64,000 nt of DNA. It comes from Actinosynnema pretiosum (GTDB lineage Bacteria; Actinomycetota; Actinomycetes; Mycobacteriales; Pseudonocardiaceae). Position numbers and translations under genes: made by a program. Numbering within the stretch: position 1 is the first letter of the stretch; every line of letters begins with the position of its first letter. Positions 41,768-52,000 of this stretch are shown here, piece after piece. Where the stretch lies: NCBI RefSeq assembly GCF_024171695.1, contig NZ_JAMTCF010000001.1, positions 549,061 through 613,060 on the forward strand, read 5' to 3'. Under the pieces are notes generated by a model, which was not told the origin of the DNA, did not search any database, and saw only the letters and a program-made list of their open reading frames with translations.

Positions 41768-44035
41768 CTAGATCGGCAGCACCGCCGGGAAGCGGTCCCA
41801 CACGCGGTGCTCGGCCAGCAGGTCCACGACGCCGCCCAGGACCGCGCTCGGGCTGTCGCCGGTCACCACGCCGACCGCGTCCACCGGCACGCCCGCCGCC
41901 TCCAGGGCCGCCACGCCACCGCCCCACGCGCCGATCGCCTTCGCGTGCCGGAACGCCTCCTGGAGCAGCAGCGACACCCTCGGGTCGACCGCCGCGCCGG
42001 ACGGGGCGCCCGCCTTCGCGTCGCGCGCGGGCAGCGCGTCCGGCGCGGGCGGCGGGGCCGTGGCCAGCAGGACGGCGTCGAACTCGACCGAGCGGGCGGT
42101 CAGGAACGTGCGCTGGGCGACCAGGCCCTCCCCGATCGGGCCGCCGTGCGGGGCGATCAGCAGCGGCACCATGCCCGCCGCGCCCACCTCCGCCACCACC
42201 GTGCGCGCGCCCTCGTGGTCGGCCGGGTCGACGACGACGCCGACGAGCCTGCCCTCCACCGGCCAGGAGCCGCCGATCTGGGACAGCGCCGGGCTCGGGT
42301 CGACGTCGCGCGCCGGGCTCTCCGCCTCCGGCGCGGGCAGCCCGAGGCCGGTGGCGACCTGCTCGCACAGCACCGGGTCCACGTTGGCCAGCACCTTGAG
42401 CTGCCGCTCCTTGATGGCCTGCTCGTAGCACTTGCCCAGCTCGAACGTGAACGCCCGCACCACGTGCTCGCGCTCCAGCGCCGTCAGGCTGCGCCAGAAC
42501 AGCCTCGGCTGGGTGTAGTGGTCGGCGTACGAGGCGGGCGACTCGCGCACCTTGCGACCCGCCTCCACCGCCTGCGGGAACTCCACGAACGCGCTCATGT
42601 CCGCGCCCGCCTTGAACGGGCAGCCGCCGTCGAGCGTGTTCGGCTTGTACGGCGCCACCCCGCCGTGCACGGCGTGCTGGTGGAACCCGTCGCGGAGCAT
42701 GTCGTTGACCGGGGCGTGCGGGCGGTTGATCGGGATCTGGCCGAAGTTCGGACCGCCGAGCCTGGTCAGCTGGGTGTCCAGGTAGGAGAACAGCCTGGCC
42801 TGGAGCAGCGGGTCGTCGGTGACGTCGATGCCGGGCACCAGGTGGCCGACGTGGAACGCCACCTGCTCGCTCTCCGCGAAGAAGTTGGTGGGGTTGCGGT
42901 TGAGCACGAGCGTGCCGACGGGCGTGACCGGGGCCAGCTCCTCGGGCACGATCTTGGTCGAGTCGAGCAGGTCGATGCCCTCGAACGTCTGGTCCGGGGT
43001 GTCCGGGAAGACCTGGATGCCCAGCTCCCACTGCGGGTACGCGCCGGACTCGATCGAGTCGTACAGGTCCCGCCGGTGGAAGTCCGGGTCGATCCCGTTG
43101 ATCAGCTGCGCCTCCTCCCACAGCAGGGAGTGCACGCCCGCCTTCGGCTTCCAGTGGAACTTCGCCAGCGACGTGCCGCCCTCGGCGTTGACCAGCCGGA
43201 AGGTGTGGACGCCGAAGCCCTCCATCGTCCGGTACGAGCGCGGGACCGCCCGGTCGGACATCTGCCACATGACGTGGTGGGTGGCCTCGGTGTGCAGGGA
43301 CACGAAGTCCCAGAACGTGTCGTGCGCGCTCTGCGCCTGCGGGATCTCCCGGTCCGGGTGCGGCTTGGCCGCGTGGACGACGTCCGGGAACTTGATGCCG
43401 TCCTGGATGAAGAACACCGGGATGTTGTTGCCCACCAGGTCGAACGTGCCCTCGGCGGTGTAGAACTTCGTCGCGAACCCGCGGGTGTCGCGGACGGTGT
43501 CGGCGGAGCCGCGCGAGCCGACCACGGTGGAGAAGCGGGTGAACACCGGGGTGCGCACGCCCTCCGCGAGGAACCCGGCCTTGCACACGGCGGCGGCGGT
43601 GCCGTGGCCGATGAACACCCCGTGCGCGCCCGCGCCGCGCGCGTGGACCACGCGCTCCGGGATGCGCTCGTGGTCGAAGTGCATGATCTTCTCGCGCAGG
43701 TGGTGGTCCTGGAGCAGCGTCGGGCCGCGCACGCCCGCCTTGAGCGAGTGGTCGGTGTCCGGCAGCCGCAGGCCCTGCGAGGTGGTCAGGTGGGCGCCCT
43801 GCTGGGAGTTCAGCTGCGGGGACGCGCCGGTGTCCGCGCCCGTGGGGGTGACGTGCGCGGGGGCGCCCTGGTCCGGCTTGGGGGGCAGCGGCTCGCGCGG
43901 CTCGGTGGGCTCGGCGAGGTCGGGCGGGGCCGACGAGGGCGCTCCGGGGACCGTGGGCGAAGTCGCCTGGGTGACCTTCTCCACGGCCTTCTCCAGCGCG
44001 TCCTTCACCACCTGAGCGGGTTTCCTGGCTTCCAC
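41768..44035 (-). CDS. katE: Large-subunit monofunctional catalase (HPII type)
   Basis: This 755-residue heme catalase is close to the 753-residue E. coli KatE. The N-terminal arm is Pro-rich. The core has the active-site His region (RIPERVVHARGAGAHGVF), VVGSRGSADTVRDTRGFATKFYT, Asn in DLVGNNIPVFFIQDG and the proximal Tyr region ARLFSYLDTQLTRLG. The C-terminal flavodoxin-like domain (about residues 595-755: RLVGVVVDPADHEGARTV) marks the large-subunit clade. It decomposes hydrogen peroxide in the cytoplasm. GTG 44035 is chosen for GAGGAGGA upstream. It is divergent from a DoxX-like gene, consistent with an oxidative-stress pair. Confidence 0.95.
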   Translation of the reverse strand: MEARKPAQVVKDALEKAVEKVTQATSPTVPGAPSSAPPDLAEPTEPREPLPPKPDQGAPAHVTPTGADTGASPQLNSQQGAHLTTSQGLRLPDTDHSLKAGVRGPTLLQDHHLREKIMHFDHERIPERVVHARGAGAHGVFIGHGTAAAVCKAGFLAEGVRTPVFTRFSTVVGSRGSADTVRDTRGFATKFYTAEGTFDLVGNNIPVFFIQDGIKFPDVVHAAKPHPDREIPQAQSAHDTFWDFVSLHTEATHHVMWQMSDRAVPRSYRTMEGFGVHTFRLVNAEGGTSLAKFHWKPKAGVHSLLWEEAQLINGIDPDFHRRDLYDSIESGAYPQWELGIQVFPDTPDQTFEGIDLLDSTKIVPEELAPVTPVGTLVLNRNPTNFFAESEQVAFHVGHLVPGIDVTDDPLLQARLFSYLDTQLTRLGGPNFGQIPINRPHAPVNDMLRDGFHQHAVHGGVAPYKPNTLDGGCPFKAGADMSAFVEFPQAVEAGRKVRESPASYADHYTQPRLFWRSLTALEREHVVRAFTFELGKCYEQAIKERQLKVLANVDPVLCEQVATGLGLPAPEAESPARDVDPSPALSQIGGSWPVEGRLVGVVVDPADHEGARTVVAEVGAAGMVPLLIAPHGGPIGEGLVAQRTFLTARSVEFDAVLLATAPPPAPDALPARDAKAGAPSGAAVDPRVSLLLQEAFRHAKAIGAWGGGVAALEAAGVPVDAVGVVTGDSPSAVLGGVVDLLAEHRVWDRFPAVLPI

Positions 44036-44344
44036 GTGTCCTCCTCGACGATCGGGCCCGGCGGTGGTCCCAGCGCGAGTACCCGTGGAAGAGCGGTCCA
44101 CGCATCGATCACCGGATCGTTTCCACTGACCCGGATGGAGCAATGTCCACGTCCTTTCGGAGGTGTTCGACCGGCGCAATCGAGCGCTCGCGGAAGGAGC
44201 AGGACGCGCGGCCTTCCGACGCGCCCCCTAAGGACCCTGCCGGAACGGGACGTCCGGCACCGGGTCTGGGACCTCTTCCTCTCTCCCCGACCCCCTTGTG
44301 AACGGGATGCTTTTACCAGCAAGGAACGAGTCGAGGAGGCGGCA
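44036..44344. promoter_or_regulatory. Divergent katE/DoxX-like promoter region with inverted repeat
   Basis: This 309-bp gene-free region must hold both promoters. The only clear structure is TGCCGGA-N8-TCCGGCA at 44238-44259, a perfect 7-bp dyad about 85 bp before the DoxX-like start. It could be an operator or a leader hairpin. I could not assign sigma-factor elements with confidence. Confidence 0.45.
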
Positions 44345-44902
44345 ATGACCGCGATCGCCAGCACCAACGAAGTCACTACGCGGGGGGACGTCGGTCAGAA
44401 GCTGATGGCGGTCCTGCGCATCTCGACAGGATTCGTCTTCCTCTGGGCCTTCCTGGACAAGGCGTTCGGCCTCGGCTACAGCACCGGGTCGGCGAAGGCG
44501 TGGATCAACGGCGGGTCGCCGACCAAGGGCTTCCTGAGCAACGTCGAGGTGGGCCCCTTCCAGGGGATGTTCCACAGCATGGCGGGCGCCTGGTGGGCCA
44601 ACCTGCTCTTCATGGTCGGCCTGGCGGCGGTCGGCACGGCGGTCATCCTCGGCATGGGGATGTGGATCTCGGCGGTGTCGGGCTCGATCATCATGTTCAT
44701 GATGTGGCTGGCGGAGTGGCCGATGGCCACCGTGACCTCGGCCGGTGAGCCGAGCGGGTCGTCGAACCCCTTCATGGACTACCACATCATCTACGGCATC
44801 ATCCTCTTCGTCCTGGCGATCTACAAGAACGGTGAGACGTGGGGTCTGGGCAAGTTCTGGGCAGGCCTTCCCGTGGTCCGCGACAACGCCTGGCTCAGGT
44901 GA
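44345..44902 (+). CDS. DoxX-like membrane protein
   Basis: This 185-residue protein has about four membrane helices. The first (LMAVLRISTGFVFLWAFLDKAFGLG) is typical of DoxX/thiosulfate:quinone-oxidoreductase small-subunit-like proteins. The remaining helices lie at about residues 80-100, 102-123 and 150-167. DoxX relatives associate with redox complexes in the membrane, and mycobacterial DoxX contributes to oxidant resistance. ATG 44345 has GAGGAGG upstream. It is divergent from katE, which supports a role in oxidative stress (inference). Two terminators follow. Confidence 0.78.
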   Translation: MTAIASTNEVTTRGDVGQKLMAVLRISTGFVFLWAFLDKAFGLGYSTGSAKAWINGGSPTKGFLSNVEVGPFQGMFHSMAGAWWANLLFMVGLAAVGTAVILGMGMWISAVSGSIIMFMMWLAEWPMATVTSAGEPSGSSNPFMDYHIIYGIILFVLAIYKNGETWGLGKFWAGLPVVRDNAWLR

Positions 44903-44920
44903 AGTCCGGAGCCCACCCCC

Positions 44921-44966
44921 GGAGGAGCCAGCCGCCCTTCCCCTGGCGACCGGCTCCTCCGCTTTT
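44921..44966 (+). terminator. First terminator after the DoxX-like gene
   Basis: GGAGGAGCC (44921-44929) pairs with GGCTCCTCC (44952-44960), followed by GCTTTT. Confidence 0.75.
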
Positions 44967-44993
44967 CACCCCTCGTTCCACGTGGCGAGTCGA

Positions 44994-45028
44994 CCGCCCC
45001 GCCCCCGCTCAGGGGACGGGGCGGTTTT
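44994..45028 (+). terminator. Second, tandem terminator
   Basis: CCGCCCCG (44994-45001) pairs with CGGGGCGG (45017-45024), followed directly by TTTT. It is a classical Rho-independent form, unusual for this genome, and insulates the AraC gene. Confidence 0.8.
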
Positions 45029-45167
45029 GCGCGTTCCGGGAAAACGACTGCTGCGTCACACCCCGCCTTTTGGCCGGGTCGGTTTTCACCGGATAGCTCT
45101 CCGATGATTCTTCCGCTATGCCTCCGGCGCATTGTCAGGCCCGTTCCGCTCATTTACGGTCATTCGG

Positions 45168-46064
45168 GTGGACGTGGTGAGCGACGTTGTGGAAGTAGCG
45201 CGCTGCGGGCGCGCCGTGCACGGCAGGGCGGGGTTCGACGGGCCGTGGCGGTTCCGGTTCTCGACCTGCCGGGGGGTGGGTTTCCACGTCCTGCTGCGCG
45301 GGAGCGGGTGGCTGGTGCCCGAGCGCGGCGAGCCGGTGCCGCTGGGGGTCGGGGACGTGGTGCTGGTGCCCCGGCGGGGCGGGCACGTGCTGTCGGACCT
45401 GCCGGTGAGCGAGGGCGCGGTGCCGTTCAGCGCGGTGGGGGCCTCGCGCGGCAGCGGGGAGGGCGGGGCCGTCGACCTGCTGTGCGGGGAGTACCCGCTG
45501 GACGTGGCCAGGAGCCACCCGCTGCTGGAGGCGCTGCCCGAGGTGGTGCACCTGCCCGCTCGGGTGGGCGGGCACCACGACCTGCGGGCGGCGGTGGACC
45601 TGCTGGGCGGCGAGGTCAGGGCGGGCCGGGTCGGGCGGGACGCGCTGGTGTCCGGGCTGCTGGACCTGGTGCTGGTGTACTCGCTGCGGGCCTGGCTGGA
45701 GGACAACCCGGACGGCGGGTGGGCCAGGGCGCTGCAGGACCGGGGGGTGGCGGCGGTGCTGGAGGCGCTGCACTCCTCGCCCGCCGAGCAGTGGCGGATC
45801 GAGGCGCTGGCCGACCGGGCCGGGATGTCCAGGGCGACGCTGGCCAGGCGGTTCACCGCGCTGACCGAGCGCTCGCCGATGGCCTACCTGGCGTGGTGGC
45901 GGATGGTGCTGGCCAGCAAGCTGCTCAAGGAGACCGAGCTGCCGCTGCACGGGGTGGCGCAGCGGGTGGGGTACAGCTCGCCGTTCGCGTTCTCGCACGC
46001 GTTCAAGCGGTACAACGGGGTGGCTCCCGCGCACTACCGGTCGGCGGCGGCGGACCTGCGGTAG
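45168..46064 (+). CDS. AraC-family regulator with cupin_6-type sensor domain
   Basis: This 298-residue protein has an N-terminal cupin-type domain (FHVLLRGSGWLVPERGEPVPLGVGDVVLVPRRGGHVLSD, about residues 40-80) as in many oxidoreductase-linked AraC regulators. The C-terminal double helix-turn-helix includes WRIEALADRAGMSRATLARRF and GVAQRVGYSSPFAFSHAFKRYNGVAPAHYR. GTG 45168 gives the family's usual MDVVSDV start, although the ribosome site is weak; GTGs at 45174 and 45177 are alternatives. No obvious target gene is next to it. Confidence 0.88.
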   Translation: MDVVSDVVEVARCGRAVHGRAGFDGPWRFRFSTCRGVGFHVLLRGSGWLVPERGEPVPLGVGDVVLVPRRGGHVLSDLPVSEGAVPFSAVGASRGSGEGGAVDLLCGEYPLDVARSHPLLEALPEVVHLPARVGGHHDLRAAVDLLGGEVRAGRVGRDALVSGLLDLVLVYSLRAWLEDNPDGGWARALQDRGVAAVLEALHSSPAEQWRIEALADRAGMSRATLARRFTALTERSPMAYLAWWRMVLASKLLKETELPLHGVAQRVGYSSPFAFSHAFKRYNGVAPAHYRSAAADLR

Positions 46065-46070
46065 GGCCTG

Positions 46071-46196
46071 CGGGACGGGCGCGACGGGACCGGCACGGCA
46101 GGACGGGCACGGCGGGACGGGCACGGCGGGACGGGCGCAGCGGGACGGGCGCAGCTGGTCAGGCAGAGCAGGTCAGGCGCAGCAAGTCAGGCCCCG
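46071..46196. repeat. 14-bp tandem repeat, nine copies, crossing a stop codon
   Basis: Nine 14-bp units run from 46071 to 46196. The first six are of type CGGGACGGGCACGG, and the last three drift to CAGGTCAGGCGCAG. The stop codon of the minus-strand YbjN-like gene (46187-46189, TCA) lies in the ninth unit, and the preceding units carry the same TCAGG. Confidence 0.9.
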
Positions 46197-46939
46197 GCGT
46201 CGGGCAGGCCGAGGTGGTGGGCGGCCACCTGGAGCATCTGCCGCGCCTGGTTCACCGTCCAGTCGACGAGCGCGTCCGCGTCGCCCAGGACCGGGGTGGC
46301 CACCTCGGCGCGAAGGCCGCCCTCGGGGCTCTCGCAGTAGCGGCCCGCCGAGGTCCAGCGCTGGAGGCCCTGCAGGACCGCCTCGGCCTCGGGGCCGGGT
46401 GGGACGGCGGTCGCCGGGGCGTAGTCGGCGGACGCGACGAACCAGTCGCCCCTGGTGCCCAGCTCGACCCAGGCCGAGCGGCCGTCCTCCAGGGCGACCC
46501 GCGAGATCGTCGGCGGTAAGGCCACGCCGGAACCGCCCAGCTCGGGCAGGCCGAGCGCGCCCGAGCCGACCACGGTGAGCTGGCAGGACGCGACCAGGTG
46601 GCCGAGCAGCATCCACACCTGGAGCGGTTCGGGGAAGCGGGCGCCGATGTGGCAGCCGAGCGCGACCTCCAGGGTCCCGTCGTCCGGGGAGCGGTAGGCG
46701 CGGGCCAGCGGCAGCCTGCGGTTCGCCCCGGCCAGGCGCTCCCCCGTCACCTCGGGCAGGACGTCGTGCGCGGTCAGGCGGAGCGCGCCCTGCTCGTCCA
46801 CGGCGGTGACGGACAGGTCGCCGTCCGCGCCGGACAGGCGCAGCGCCGCGTACGGGACGCCCCGCGCGCTGGTGCGCGTCGAGTGCGCCACGCCCAGCTC
46901 GGTGAGCGACCGGAACAGCGGGGAGGTGGTCTCGTTCAT
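46187..46939 (-). CDS. YbjN-like hypothetical protein
   Basis: This 250-residue soluble protein is not confidently recognised. It appears to contain two copies of an alpha/beta YbjN or secretion-chaperone-like fold. The first is near FRSLTELGVAHS...YAALRLSGADGDLSVTAVDEQGALRLTAHDVLPEV. The second is near GARFPEPLQVWMLLGHLVASCQL...WVELGTRGDWFVASADYAP. There is no signal peptide or membrane segment. The start ATG at 46939 has GGAG upstream; an in-frame ATG at 47038 would add 33 charged residues. It lies downstream of the SWIM/VWA/MoxR operon on the same strand, separated by 370 bp, so co-regulation is uncertain. Confidence 0.6.
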   Translation of the reverse strand: MNETTSPLFRSLTELGVAHSTRTSARGVPYAALRLSGADGDLSVTAVDEQGALRLTAHDVLPEVTGERLAGANRRLPLARAYRSPDDGTLEVALGCHIGARFPEPLQVWMLLGHLVASCQLTVVGSGALGLPELGGSGVALPPTISRVALEDGRSAWVELGTRGDWFVASADYAPATAVPPGPEAEAVLQGLQRWTSAGRYCESPEGGLRAEVATPVLGDADALVDWTVNQARQMLQVAAHHLGLPDAGA

Positions 46940-47309
46940 CGAGCTCCGCCCTTCTCCGGGGCGCCGGGGCGCGGGGAAGGCGGCCCGCGTCGGGGACGCG
47001 TCGTGCTCGCGCTCCGCGCGGTCCAGGCCCAGGTGCATGGTCCCACTGTCACCCGGAGATCATTCCGCGCCAATGGGAGCCGGTGCGGCGGCTCGGGTGG
47101 CGGGTGCCGCCCATCGGGGCACGGGGGTGCGGTGCGCACGGCGGAAGGCGTTGCGCCGCAACGGGAAGCGCTCGGCGGCGGGGTGGCGGCGGGCGGGGTG
47201 GGGCGGGCGGTGGAACCCCTACGGGAAACCGCTGCCCGCACCCGGCCGCCGGGTGGGCGCCGAGGCCGTCCTGCTCTGGGCCGAGTCGGCCCCGGCGCCC
47301 GGTCTCAGC
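46940..47309. other. Gene-free 370-bp gap
   Basis: This gap lies between the SWIM protein stop and the YbjN-like start. I see no gene, repeat or strong hairpin; it presumably holds the promoter of the YbjN-like gene. Confidence 0.5.
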
Positions 47310-49073
47310 TCACCCCTCGCCACCGCCCACGACGTCCACCCAGGTGCGGCGGGCCGTGGCCCTGGTGAACTCGCGGACGTGCAGGCCCGCGCGCAGCCAG
47401 GCGTACGGGAACGCGTCGCCCGCGTCCCGCACCACCCGGCCGAACGCGTCGCGCTCCCGGTCCCGCGACGCCGCCGCCAGCTCCTCCAGCAGCACCGCCG
47501 TGGTGCGCAGGCCCGAGTCGCGCAGGACGTCCACGTCCCGCCCGGTCGACGCGACGCCCGCCACCGCCCGGCCGCCCAGGGTGACCCGGTGCAGCACGTT
47601 CTCCAGCGGTCGCAGCGGCGGTGGCACGGACGGGCGGGCGTCCTCGCCCTCGGCGGGCAGGTCGTGGGTCGCGCCCCGCGCCACGTGCGAGCGCTGAACG
47701 CGGTCAAGGCCCAGGTCGGCGCGCCCCTTCAAGGCCGAGGGCAGGTCGACGTCCCCGGACAGGGCCAGCGCGACCGCCGCGCCGGGCCGCTCGGGCAGCA
47801 GCCTGGCCACGACCTTGACCCGCAGGCCGTCCGCGCCGGAGAGCACGCGCAGGTTGTCCCTGGTGCGCTCGTCCCGCGCGACCAGGTCGACCCGGCCGCC
47901 GTCGACCTGCACGCGCAGCGCCGCGCCCACCGGCCCCTGCACGAGGCCCTCGACGAACAGCAGGGCGTCACCCGGCGGCCGGTGCGCCTCCGGTCGGGCG
48001 GCGGCCCGGAACGCCCGGTCCACCTGCTCGGCCAGCGGTTGCCGCCACAGCCCGGCCAGGGGCTCCTCGTCCCAGGTCGCGCCGGACGCGGCCACCGCCC
48101 GCACGGCCTTGCCCGCGCCGAGCCTGCGGTCCGGCGAGGCGGTGCCGCCGGACAGCAGCAGGCCGCCGCGCCCGAGCCCGGCCTGGGTGAGGCCGGACTC
48201 GCCGATCGCCACCGGTCCGCCCGCCGCCGCGACCACCCGCTCGCGGCCACCGGGCATGATCGCCGGGACGGTCCACAGGCCACCCCTGTCATCCACCAGG
48301 TGGGTGACCACGCCCGCGTAGCCGGAGCTGGTCACCACCGGTTCGGTGCACAGCCCGTACAGGCGCAGCGCCCCGATCGGGCGGTACTCGCGGCGGGCGG
48401 TGCCGCGCAGCTCCGCCGGGTCGGCGGGGACGTCCGCGCGCAGGTCGTGGCAGAGCAGGAGCAGCTCGACCAGCTCGGCGGTGAGCAGCTCGCGGTCGAA
48501 CGCGGACGAGCCGGACCTGGCGTCCGCCAGCATCGAGGCGATCCGCAGGCCCGCCGCCGACGCTCGGTGCAGGCCCGCGACGCGGGCGACGTGCACCGCC
48601 CGCAGCAGTCCGGCCCGCACGACCGCCCCGCTGCCGGACGCGCCGGAGCGCAGCACCGTCGCGCACGCCTCCCACAGCACGTCGGCGGCGGAGCGCTCGT
48701 CCGCGCGGATCGGCGGCGGACCGCCCTCCTCGGCCACCTCCGCCGCGGCGGGCGCCTCGGCCTGCGGCTGCGCGTCGGGCGCCTCGGCGACGTCGGCGAC
48801 CTCGGCCGCCGCGACCGCGATGCCCCGGTGCAGGCACTTGGGCGCGAGCAGGCAGGTGCAGGTCAGGTCGTCGGCCGACGCGAGCACCCCGCCGCGCAGC
48901 ACCCAGGTGAGGGCGGTGTCGGCGTCCAGCTCGGCCTTCGCGCCGTCCCCGTCGACCACGACCTGCCAGGCCGCCGCCTTGTCGAGCGCGGCGTCGACCC
49001 GCTTGCGCAGGCGCGGCGGGAGGGCGTCGAGCACGTCGGCGACCACGGCGGGCGCCACCGGGGGCGGGGTCAT
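47310..49073 (-). CDS. SWIM zinc-finger domain protein
   Basis: This 587-residue protein has a SWIM zinc site near its N terminus (Cys72-x-Cys74, Cys80-x-His82, within LTCTCLLAPKCLHRG). A long alpha/beta region without recognisable motifs follows. SWIM domains mediate nucleic-acid or protein contacts. The ATG at 49073 overlaps the stop of the DUF5682-VWA gene (ATGA), so it is translationally coupled to a VWA and a MoxR ATPase gene. That company matches E. coli YehQ, the SWIM member of the yehI-yehQ cluster. The molecular function is unknown. Confidence 0.82.
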   Translation of the reverse strand: MTPPPVAPAVVADVLDALPPRLRKRVDAALDKAAAWQVVVDGDGAKAELDADTALTWVLRGGVLASADDLTCTCLLAPKCLHRGIAVAAAEVADVAEAPDAQPQAEAPAAAEVAEEGGPPPIRADERSAADVLWEACATVLRSGASGSGAVVRAGLLRAVHVARVAGLHRASAAGLRIASMLADARSGSSAFDRELLTAELVELLLLCHDLRADVPADPAELRGTARREYRPIGALRLYGLCTEPVVTSSGYAGVVTHLVDDRGGLWTVPAIMPGGRERVVAAAGGPVAIGESGLTQAGLGRGGLLLSGGTASPDRRLGAGKAVRAVAASGATWDEEPLAGLWRQPLAEQVDRAFRAAARPEAHRPPGDALLFVEGLVQGPVGAALRVQVDGGRVDLVARDERTRDNLRVLSGADGLRVKVVARLLPERPGAAVALALSGDVDLPSALKGRADLGLDRVQRSHVARGATHDLPAEGEDARPSVPPPLRPLENVLHRVTLGGRAVAGVASTGRDVDVLRDSGLRTTAVLLEELAAASRDRERDAFGRVVRDAGDAFPYAWLRAGLHVREFTRATARRTWVDVVGGGEG

Positions 49074-52000
49074 CCGCGCACCTTCTCCCCGACCCAGCGG
49101 GCCAGCTCCTGCGGGCTCAGCGCGGCGACCGGCATCCCGGCCGCCACCAGCGAACCCGCGATCGACGTGGAGTAGCGGGGCTTGCCGGTGTCGTCCAGGC
49201 TCGCGCAGCCCAGCACCGTCACCCCGGCGGACACCAGCTCCCGCACCTGCTCGGTGAGCGAGGCGACCGGTCCGCCCTCCTCGAAGTCGCTGACCAGCAC
49301 CACCATCGTCCTCTCCGGCACGGTCACCAGGTCACGGGCGTGCCGCAGCGCGCCAGCGATGTGCGTGCCACCGCCGACCCTGACCTCCAGCAGCAGCGAC
49401 AGCGGGTCGGCGACCCGCTCGCTCAGGTCGACCACCTGGGTGGAGAACGCCAGGAAGTGCGTGGTCAGCGACCGCACGCCCGCGAACACGGACGCGGTGA
49501 GCGCCGCCCACACCGTGGACGCCTCCATCGAGCCCGACACGTCGACCACCAGGATGAGCCGCCAGTCGTTGGCCTTGCGGCCCCGGCTGCGGAACACCGG
49601 GCGCTCCGGGACGACCACGACCTTGCCGTGCTCGTCGCGGCGGGCCGTGGCCAGGTTCGCCCTGAGGGTGCGGGGCAGGTCGAGCTTGCCGCCGGGGCGG
49701 CGGGTCGGGAACGGCAGCTGCATCCCGGTCAGGGCCGGCCTGATCCGGTTGGCGAGCTGCTCGGCCAGCTCGCGGACCAGGCGGGCCACCAGCGGGCGCA
49801 ACCGGGCGAGCGCGTCCTCGGAGAGGCCGCCCGCCAGGGACAGGACGTTGCGCAGCAGGTCGACCGAGGGCCGCACGGAGGCCGGGTCGATCTCCAGCGC
49901 GGCCTCCAGCCTGCCGCCCTCGGCGGCGGCGGCCAGTACCTCCTCGCGGACCCGGTCGCCGAACAGGGCCCGCAGCTCGTCGGACCACTCGCGCACGACG
50001 GGGAACGGGTCCCCGTCACCACCCGCGCTGCCGCCGAGCGAACCGCTGCCCGCGCCCTCGCCCCGGTCGTGGCCGTAGAGCTCGTCCAGGGCGGCGGCGT
50101 ACCGACCGCCACCGGCCGGACGGTCACCGCGCGCGCCGAGCAGGAGCCGCCAGCGCAGCACCGGGGGGAGTTCGGCCGGTGCGGCGGGAGCGGTTCCGGT
50201 GGCGGTGGCGGTGGACGCTTGACCGGCCGGGACGGGGTCGGGGGCGGCCCCGGTGGGCGCGGCGACGTCGCCCTCGGTGGGAGTTCCTGCGGCAGGCGCG
50301 GTGGAACCGGCCCCCGTCGGCACGTCCCCGGACGAAGCGGCGGGATCGGCTCCGACCGACGCACCTCCGGTGAACGCGGCGGAGTCAGCCCCGGCCGACG
50401 CGCCCTCAGCGGACACGGCGGGGCCAGCCCCGGCAGGCACCCCCTCGGCGGACGCGGCGGGATCGGACGCGCCGGTCTCGGCGGACGCCCCTCCCCCGCT
50501 GCCCGCAGCGGGAATGGCGCTGGTGGGAACGGCGCTCGTGGGAGCGCTCTCGCCCGATGCGGGCGCGGCGACGCCGACCGCCGTGGCGGTCGCCGCCCCG
50601 ACCGTCCGCGCCGGAAGCGCCGAGACGCCCGGCCCGCCCGCCGCAGCCCTGTTCACCGCAGCCCCATCAGCCGCAGCCCCATCAGCCGCAGTCCCGTCCG
50701 CCGCAGCCCTTTCCGCCGCAGCACCGTCAGTCGCAGCACCGGAGGGGGAAACGGCTTCGGGCCCGCCCGCCGCCGTCCCGGTCAGCCCGTGCAGGCGCAG
50801 CGCGTCCGCCGCCTCCCGCTCGGCCCCCAACCACAGCGCCAGCTGCTCGGGATCGGGCCCTGAAGCCCGGTCCACCCGCGCGCCGACCCGCTCCTGCACC
50901 ACGGCCAGCACCCGCGCGCGGGCGGCCGGGCCGATGCTGGTGAACGCGCCGCGCAGCGCGGGCAGCCGGTCCAGGAAGTCCCGGTCGCCCAGCGACTCCA
51001 CCCGGTCCAGCAGCGGGTCGAGGGCCTCGGTGGTCTCCAGCAGGGCGGTGGCCGCCGCGAGCACGCCGGTCAGCGCGCGCCGCAGCGAGTCCCTGCCCTC
51101 CGGGGTGCTCGCGGTGTCGATCCAGGACGCGACGCGCTCGCCCAGCTCGGCCGGTTCGGCCAGGCCGAGCAGGACCCTGGTGGCCCCGGCCGCGCCCGCG
51201 ACGAGCGGGCCCGCGCCGTCCGCCAGCTCGCGCAGCGCCACCGCCAGCCGCACGCCGGTGCCGTGCGCGTCGTGCCGCTGGCCCAGTTCGACCAGCGCCC
51301 GCGCGTCGGCCGGGTCGTCGGACCCGGCCAGGCCCTCCAGCTGGGCGACCGCCGCCGTCTCCAGGTCGCGGGACAGCACCGGGTGCCCGTCCAGCACCTC
51401 GCCCGGCGTGCCGGGCAGGTGCCCGGCGCGCAACCGGTCCAGCAGGGACAGCGCGGCCAGCAGGTCGTGCAGGGTGCCCGAGGTGGGCAGCACGGTCGCC
51501 GCGTCGTCCAGAAGCACGCCGACCACGTCCGGCAGGCCGCACGCGGCGGCCTCGGCCAGGTCGGCGAGCACCGCGGCGGGGGTGTGGCCGCCGCCGCGCT
51601 CGCGCTCGGCGCGGCGGGCCATGAGCCTGCCGCGCGCCGCCACCTCCAGGGTCGCCCCCCACATGCCCGCGACGGGCAGGGTGGCGGCCGTGGCGGGCGT
51701 CCACGAGACGGTCCACCGGGTGCTCAGCGCCTCGCCGCCGCCGACGCCCGCCGTCGCGGTCTCACTGCCGTAGGGCACGCCGAGCGCGTCCAGCCTGCGC
51801 AGGGCGATCTCGCGGCGCGCGTCGAGCGGCGAGCGCAGCGGGTCGAGGCGCAGCTGCGCCGGTTCGGTCGAGCCCGGTCCCGGCAGCCGCAGCTCCGCGA
51901 CCAGCGCCTCCACGGCGGGGGCCAGGCCGGAGCGCGGGGTGCCGGGGGCGAGCAGGCCGAGCCGCTGGCCGACCAGCACGTCACCGGCGGCGCGGGCCAC

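Noticed and set aside
41088..44105. A 1005-residue minus-strand frame covering both catalase and RidA regions
   Set aside because: Only its last 151 codons (RidA) are real; the rest is an out-of-frame reading of katE.
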